Positions 5,949 through 7,766 of a stretch of DNA of 7,766 nucleotides are shown here, one piece after another. Source of the DNA: Armatimonadota bacterium (GTDB lineage: Bacteria; Armatimonadota; Armatimonadia; Armatimonadales; Armatimonadaceae); the NCBI GenBank assembly GCA_014381035.1, contig JACMIS010000251.1, positions 1 to 7,766 of the forward strand, read 5' to 3'. The position numbers were made by a program, and so were the translations under genes. Below the pieces are notes generated by a model that was not told where the DNA came from, made no database searches, and saw nothing but the letters and a program-made list of their open reading frames with translations. Numbering within the stretch: the stretch's first letter is position 1; each line of letters opens with the position of its first letter.

Positions 5949-6525
5949 CTAAGTTGGTCAGCACGCGGCGTAGATACCCGCGTGTACCGACAACTTCGGC
6001 AACGCTGTGCAAAACTCCTGCTCGGTCGGTATCGGAATCATACGCCGCAAAGAGCGATTGTAATCGTTCGGCGAGTCGGTCGTAGGCGTCGGCGAACTCC
6101 GTGCGACCTTCCGACAGCATCGGGCGCAACCGCTCCATCGTTTCGGTGTCGTCGTCGAGCCGCGCTTCCTGATACTCCATCAACCCTTCCTGCAACTCTA
6201 ACACCTGCGCGAACAACTCTTGCGGCGGTTTCGCGGTTTTCTGCAAATCATTCAAAGAGACCCCGCTCTCGCGACGGAGCAAATATTCCGCCCGCGAAAA
6301 CGGATCGCGCAGCGTGCGGTAGGCATCGTTGAGGAGCGCGGAAGCATCCAAAGCGGTCGTCTGTGTATCGGCGTCCGCATTGGCGAACCGGTCCGGGTGA
6401 TACTGCCGTGACAGTTCGCGAAACCGGCGCGTCAGTGTCGTCTCGTCTACCGCCACCGGCACCCCGAACAGATCGAAGTAACTCGCCGACGGGGAAAGTG
6501 GTATCAAACTACCCGGCGTAGTCAT
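5932..6525 (-). CDS. hscB: Fe-S cluster assembly co-chaperone HscB (Hsc20 J-protein)
   Basis: HscB is the J-domain protein that brings IscU with its nascent cluster to an Hsp70 (HscA) and stimulates ATP hydrolysis for cluster transfer. The J-domain spans about 15-90 with the essential His-Pro-Asp at 43-45, followed by Arg-Phe. The pattern Leu-Asn-Asp-Ala-Tyr-x-Thr-Leu-x-Asp-Pro-x2-Arg-Ala-x-Tyr-Leu-Leu is diagnostic of Hsc20. The C-terminal part (about 105-190) is a helical region rich in Glu and Leu, matching the IscU-binding bundle. The ATG at 6525 gives 197 residues and has GAAGG eight bases upstream; a GTG at 6540 would add five residues with no better site. E. coli HscB is 171 residues, so this one is slightly longer at both ends. 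No N-terminal zinc CxxC pair is present. It overlaps the genes on both sides by 17 bases each. Confidence 0.9.
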   Translation of the reverse strand: MTTPGSLIPLSPSASYFDLFGVPVAVDETTLTRRFRELSRQYHPDRFANADADTQTTALDASALLNDAYRTLRDPFSRAEYLLRRESGVSLNDLQKTAKPPQELFAQVLELQEGLMEYQEARLDDDTETMERLRPMLSEGRTEFADAYDRLAERLQSLFAAYDSDTDRAGVLHSVAEVVGTRGYLRRVLTNLDGTLA

Positions 6526-6790
6526 CGTCCACGCCTTCACCGGTCGCTATTGCTTGTTGCACGCTCGCGGCAAATTCCAGAAGCATTTGCCCCAGCACCA
6601 CCGCGTCGCTCGCCGACAAGAATGTCTCGACACGTCGGCTTGCTCCATCGGTCAAATCCACGGGCGACACCGACAGCGTCACCGAAGGAGTATCCACCAA
6701 CTCCTGATTGCCGGTCACACTGATTTCTATACGCACGGACTCCGGTTTGCCCGTTCCAACGAAAACACCGGTAGTAATCACATCTGCCAT
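6509..6790 (-). CDS. hypothetical protein between iscA and hscB
   Basis: This 93-residue protein is not recognised. The ATG at 6790 is preferred because the in-frame upstream codons to 6841 run into the palindromic repeat. The first half (1-50) alternates Val/Ile/Thr/Ser residues as in beta-strands (Val-Arg-Ile-Glu-Ile-Ser-Val and Val-Thr-Leu-Ser-Val). The second half (about 55-80) looks like an amphipathic helix (Val-Leu-Gly-Gln-Met-Leu-Leu-Glu-Phe-Ala). The tail is acidic (Val-Asp-Asp-Asp-Tyr). There are no Cys or His residues, so it is unlikely to bind an Fe-S cluster itself. The upstream sequence lacks a clear ribosome binding site. The 17-base overlap with hscB and same-strand placement after iscA argue that it is a real gene in the Fe-S operon, but its function is unknown. 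Confidence 0.6.
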   Translation of the reverse strand: MADVITTGVFVGTGKPESVRIEISVTGNQELVDTPSVTLSVSPVDLTDGASRRVETFLSASDAVVLGQMLLEFAASVQQAIATGEGVDDDYAG

Positions 6791-6820
6791 AATTTTTATT
6801 CTAACCACGGGACTGGAATG

Positions 6821-6877
6821 ATTCAACCACAGAGGACACAAAGTTCTTCCAGAACTTTGTGTCCTCTGTGGTTGAAT
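6821..6877. repeat. perfect 57-base palindrome (27-base arms, TCC loop)
   Basis: Bases 6821-6847 are the exact reverse complement of 6851-6877, with only TCC between. The arms read ATTCAACCACAGAGGACACA followed by AAGTTCT. The element starts seven bases beyond the iscA stop in the direction of transcription and ends 30 bases before the next start codon. It would form a very stable RNA hairpin or DNA cruciform. No T-run follows on either strand, so it is not a classical terminator. From memory, CCACAGAGGACACA-like words recur between genes in many environmental bacteria, suggesting a dispersed REP/MITE-like element. No clear target-site duplication was seen. Confidence 0.9.
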
Positions 6878-6883
6878 TTGAAA

Positions 6884-7249
6884 CTATTTCGCGGTGAACG
6901 AGGTGCCGCAACCGCAAGAACGCATGGCTTGCGGGTTGTCGAACACGAAGCCGCCTTCCATCAGGTTTTTGATGTTGTAGTCCAGCGTCGAGCCTTTCAG
7001 AAAAAGCGCGGATTTGCGGTCCACAACCACATTCACATCGTCCACGCTGTAAACCGAATCGAACTCCGGGTCCGGCTCGTTTTCCATGTCAATCACGTAC
7101 GACAAACCGGAGCAACCACCGCCACGCACGCCGAGGCGCAGATACCAGCCCTGCTTGCCCGTCTTTTCCTGCTGTCGTTTCACCTGGCGGATCGCAGTGG
7201 GCGTCAGCGTCACAATCGGCTCAATGGCGGTAAATGATTCTACTGTCAT
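6884..7249 (-). CDS. iscA: A-type Fe-S carrier protein (IscA/ErpA/HesB family)
   Basis: A-type carriers accept Fe-S clusters, usually from the IscU scaffold, and pass them to apoproteins in the cytoplasm. The protein has 121 residues, a little over the 105-115 typical of the family because of about ten extra N-terminal residues. The three invariant cysteines are present: Cys46 in Gly-Gly-Gly-Cys-Ser-Gly, and Cys112 and Cys114 in Ser-Cys-Gly-Cys-Gly-x-Ser-Phe. The central Leu-x-Gly-Ser-x-Leu-Asp-Tyr segment (84-91) is also typical. The ATG at 7249 is chosen over an upstream start at 7276 because a strong GGAGGAG stands seven bases before it. It lies between iscU and the small unknown gene, in an Fe-S operon. 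IscA, ErpA and SufA are hard to separate by sequence; the IscU/HscB context favours IscA. Confidence 0.93.
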   Translation of the reverse strand: MTVESFTAIEPIVTLTPTAIRQVKRQQEKTGKQGWYLRLGVRGGGCSGLSYVIDMENEPDPEFDSVYSVDDVNVVVDRKSALFLKGSTLDYNIKNLMEGGFVFDNPQAMRSCGCGTSFTAK

Positions 7250-7256
7250 AAAATGT

Positions 7257-7263
7257 CTCCTCC
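7257..7263 (-). promoter_or_regulatory. ribosome binding site of iscA
   Basis: The minus strand reads GGAGGAG here, seven bases before the ATG at 7249. It is the strongest Shine-Dalgarno match in the window and fixes the iscA start, excluding the nine-residue longer version. Confidence 0.8.
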
Positions 7264-7275
7264 CGTCCCGGTTCA

Positions 7276-7292
7276 CGGAAACGACGTTTCCG
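7276..7292. repeat. 17-base perfect inverted repeat upstream of iscA
   Basis: CGGAAACGACGTTTCCG is a perfect palindrome around a central A, lying 26 bases before the iscA start codon and just ahead of its ribosome binding site. It could be an operator or a small RNA hairpin; no known regulator motif was recognised. Confidence 0.5.
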
Positions 7293-7296
7293 CTGT

Positions 7297-7341
7297 CCCC
7301 CCTCTCCTGCGTAGCGGGAGAAGGGGGGTAGGGGGTGGGGG
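7297..7341. repeat. REP-like C-rich/G-rich hairpin with G-quadruplex-capable tail
   Basis: CCCCCCTCTCCTGC (7297-7310) pairs with GCGGGAGAAGGGGGG (7314-7328) through about 14 pairs, with one bulged A, one G-T pair and a GTA loop. The plus strand then continues with two more G5 runs, so 7316-7341 holds four G-runs of at least three, a canonical G-quadruplex pattern. The element starts seven bases after the iscU stop on the minus strand. From memory, CTCTCC(T/C)GC...GCGGGAGA hairpins followed by G-rich tails are widespread intergenic repeats in environmental bacterial genomes. There is no T-run, so it is not a standard intrinsic terminator. Confidence 0.65.
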
Positions 7342-7348
7342 CTTCGCT

Positions 7349-7766
7349 CTACGCCGCGACGGTCGTGGCTTCCACGCTGTTGACCAATGCTTCCGCCGAC
7401 TTCATCTTAGCCTGCTTCGATTGATAGTCCTGAATCGCTGCCTTGATCGCATCTTCCGCCAGCACCGAGCAGTGAATTTTCACCGGAGGAAGAGCGAGTT
7501 CCTGAACCAAGTCGGTATTCTTGATTGCGAGGGCTTGTTCGAGCGTTTTGCCCTTCACCATTTCGGTGGCGAGGGACGACGATGCGATAGCGGAACCGCA
7601 GCCGAACGTCTTGAACTTCGCATCTTCGATCACACCGTCCGCGCTGATTTTGAGTTGCAATTTCATCACGTCGCCGCATTCGGGCGCGCCGACGATTCCG
7701 GTTCCAACGGCGACATCGTTTTTATCGAACGAACCCACGTTGCGCGGGTTCTCATAGTGGTCTACC
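7349..7766 (-). CDS. iscU: Fe-S cluster assembly scaffold IscU, 5' partial
   Basis: IscU is the scaffold on which the cysteine desulfurase IscS builds a [2Fe-2S] cluster. The frame is open to the right edge; the first visible residues are Val-Asp-His-Tyr-Glu-Asn-Pro-Arg-Asn. The three cluster cysteines are all present (visible residues 30, 56, 99). They align with Cys37, Cys63 and Cys106 of E. coli IscU at a constant offset of seven, so about seven residues are missing. The conserved Asp after Cys-Gly (visible 32, E. coli Asp39) and the HscA-recognition motif Leu-Pro-Pro-Val-Lys (visible 92-96) are kept. The sequence is strikingly close to proteobacterial IscU over its length. A tail of about 15-18 residues rich in Ala, Val and Ser extends beyond the usual end. 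It is followed by iscA after a 99-base gap. iscS and perhaps iscR would be expected beyond the window edge. Confidence 0.96.
   Translation of the reverse strand, partial: VDHYENPRNVGSFDKNDVAVGTGIVGAPECGDVMKLQLKISADGVIEDAKFKTFGCGSAIASSSLATEMVKGKTLEQALAIKNTDLVQELALPPVKIHCSVLAEDAIKAAIQDYQSKQAKMKSAEALVNSVEATTVAA

Noticed and set aside
6821..6877. Reading the perfect palindrome as an intrinsic terminator of iscA
   Set aside because: No T-run follows the stem on either strand, and downstream genes on the same strand look like part of the same operon.

Overview
The window (about 58-60% G+C by eye) comes from a bacterium that is very probably diderm, because it encodes a proton-motive-force motor of the ExbB/ExbD (TolQ/TolR) type. 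The phylum cannot be fixed from the sequence. An IscU/IscA/HscB iron-sulfur set, a PA14-domain protein with long Pro/Thr tracts, an exosortase-type CPBP protease and REP-like intergenic hairpins would fit several environmental diderm phyla (for example Armatimonadota, the PVC group or Acidobacteria). That list is inference only.

Left half, plus strand. The window opens inside a multi-pass GT-C-type membrane glycosyltransferase whose extreme N-terminus lies outside. After a 120-base gap with a weak terminator-like hairpin comes a tight four-gene operon: exbB/tolQ-like (1389-2078), two tandem exbD/tolR-like genes (2053-2484 and 2498-3067), and a 726-residue protein (3057-5237). The last one sits where TonB or TolA would be expected. 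It has an N-terminal signal-anchor helix with a TonB-like Ser-x3-Asn pattern, then a roughly 550-residue low-complexity linker, and ends in a PA14 domain with no recognisable TonB/TolA C-terminal domain. The likely reading is an energised trans-periplasmic device whose business end is a PA14 (often carbohydrate-binding) module. This is the most unusual content of the window.

Right half, minus strand, convergent with the left half (stops 9 bases apart). Read right to left: iscU (N-terminus cut by the window edge), iscA, an unrecognised 93-residue protein, hscB, and a CPBP intramembrane protease whose C-terminus resembles the exosortase-associated CAAX-protease-related family. The last three overlap slightly and should be translationally coupled. 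IscU is the scaffold, IscA an A-type carrier and HscB the J-protein that recruits an Hsp70. The Hsp70 gene hscA is not in its usual place directly after hscB; the protease gene is there instead.

The two gaps around iscA hold non-coding structure. A perfect 57-base palindrome (27-base arms, 3-base loop) follows iscA. A C-rich/G-rich REP-like hairpin with a G-quadruplex-capable tail, plus a separate 17-base inverted repeat, lies between iscU and iscA. No tRNA, rRNA, CRISPR array or transposase gene was seen, and no gene-free stretch exceeds 300 bases.
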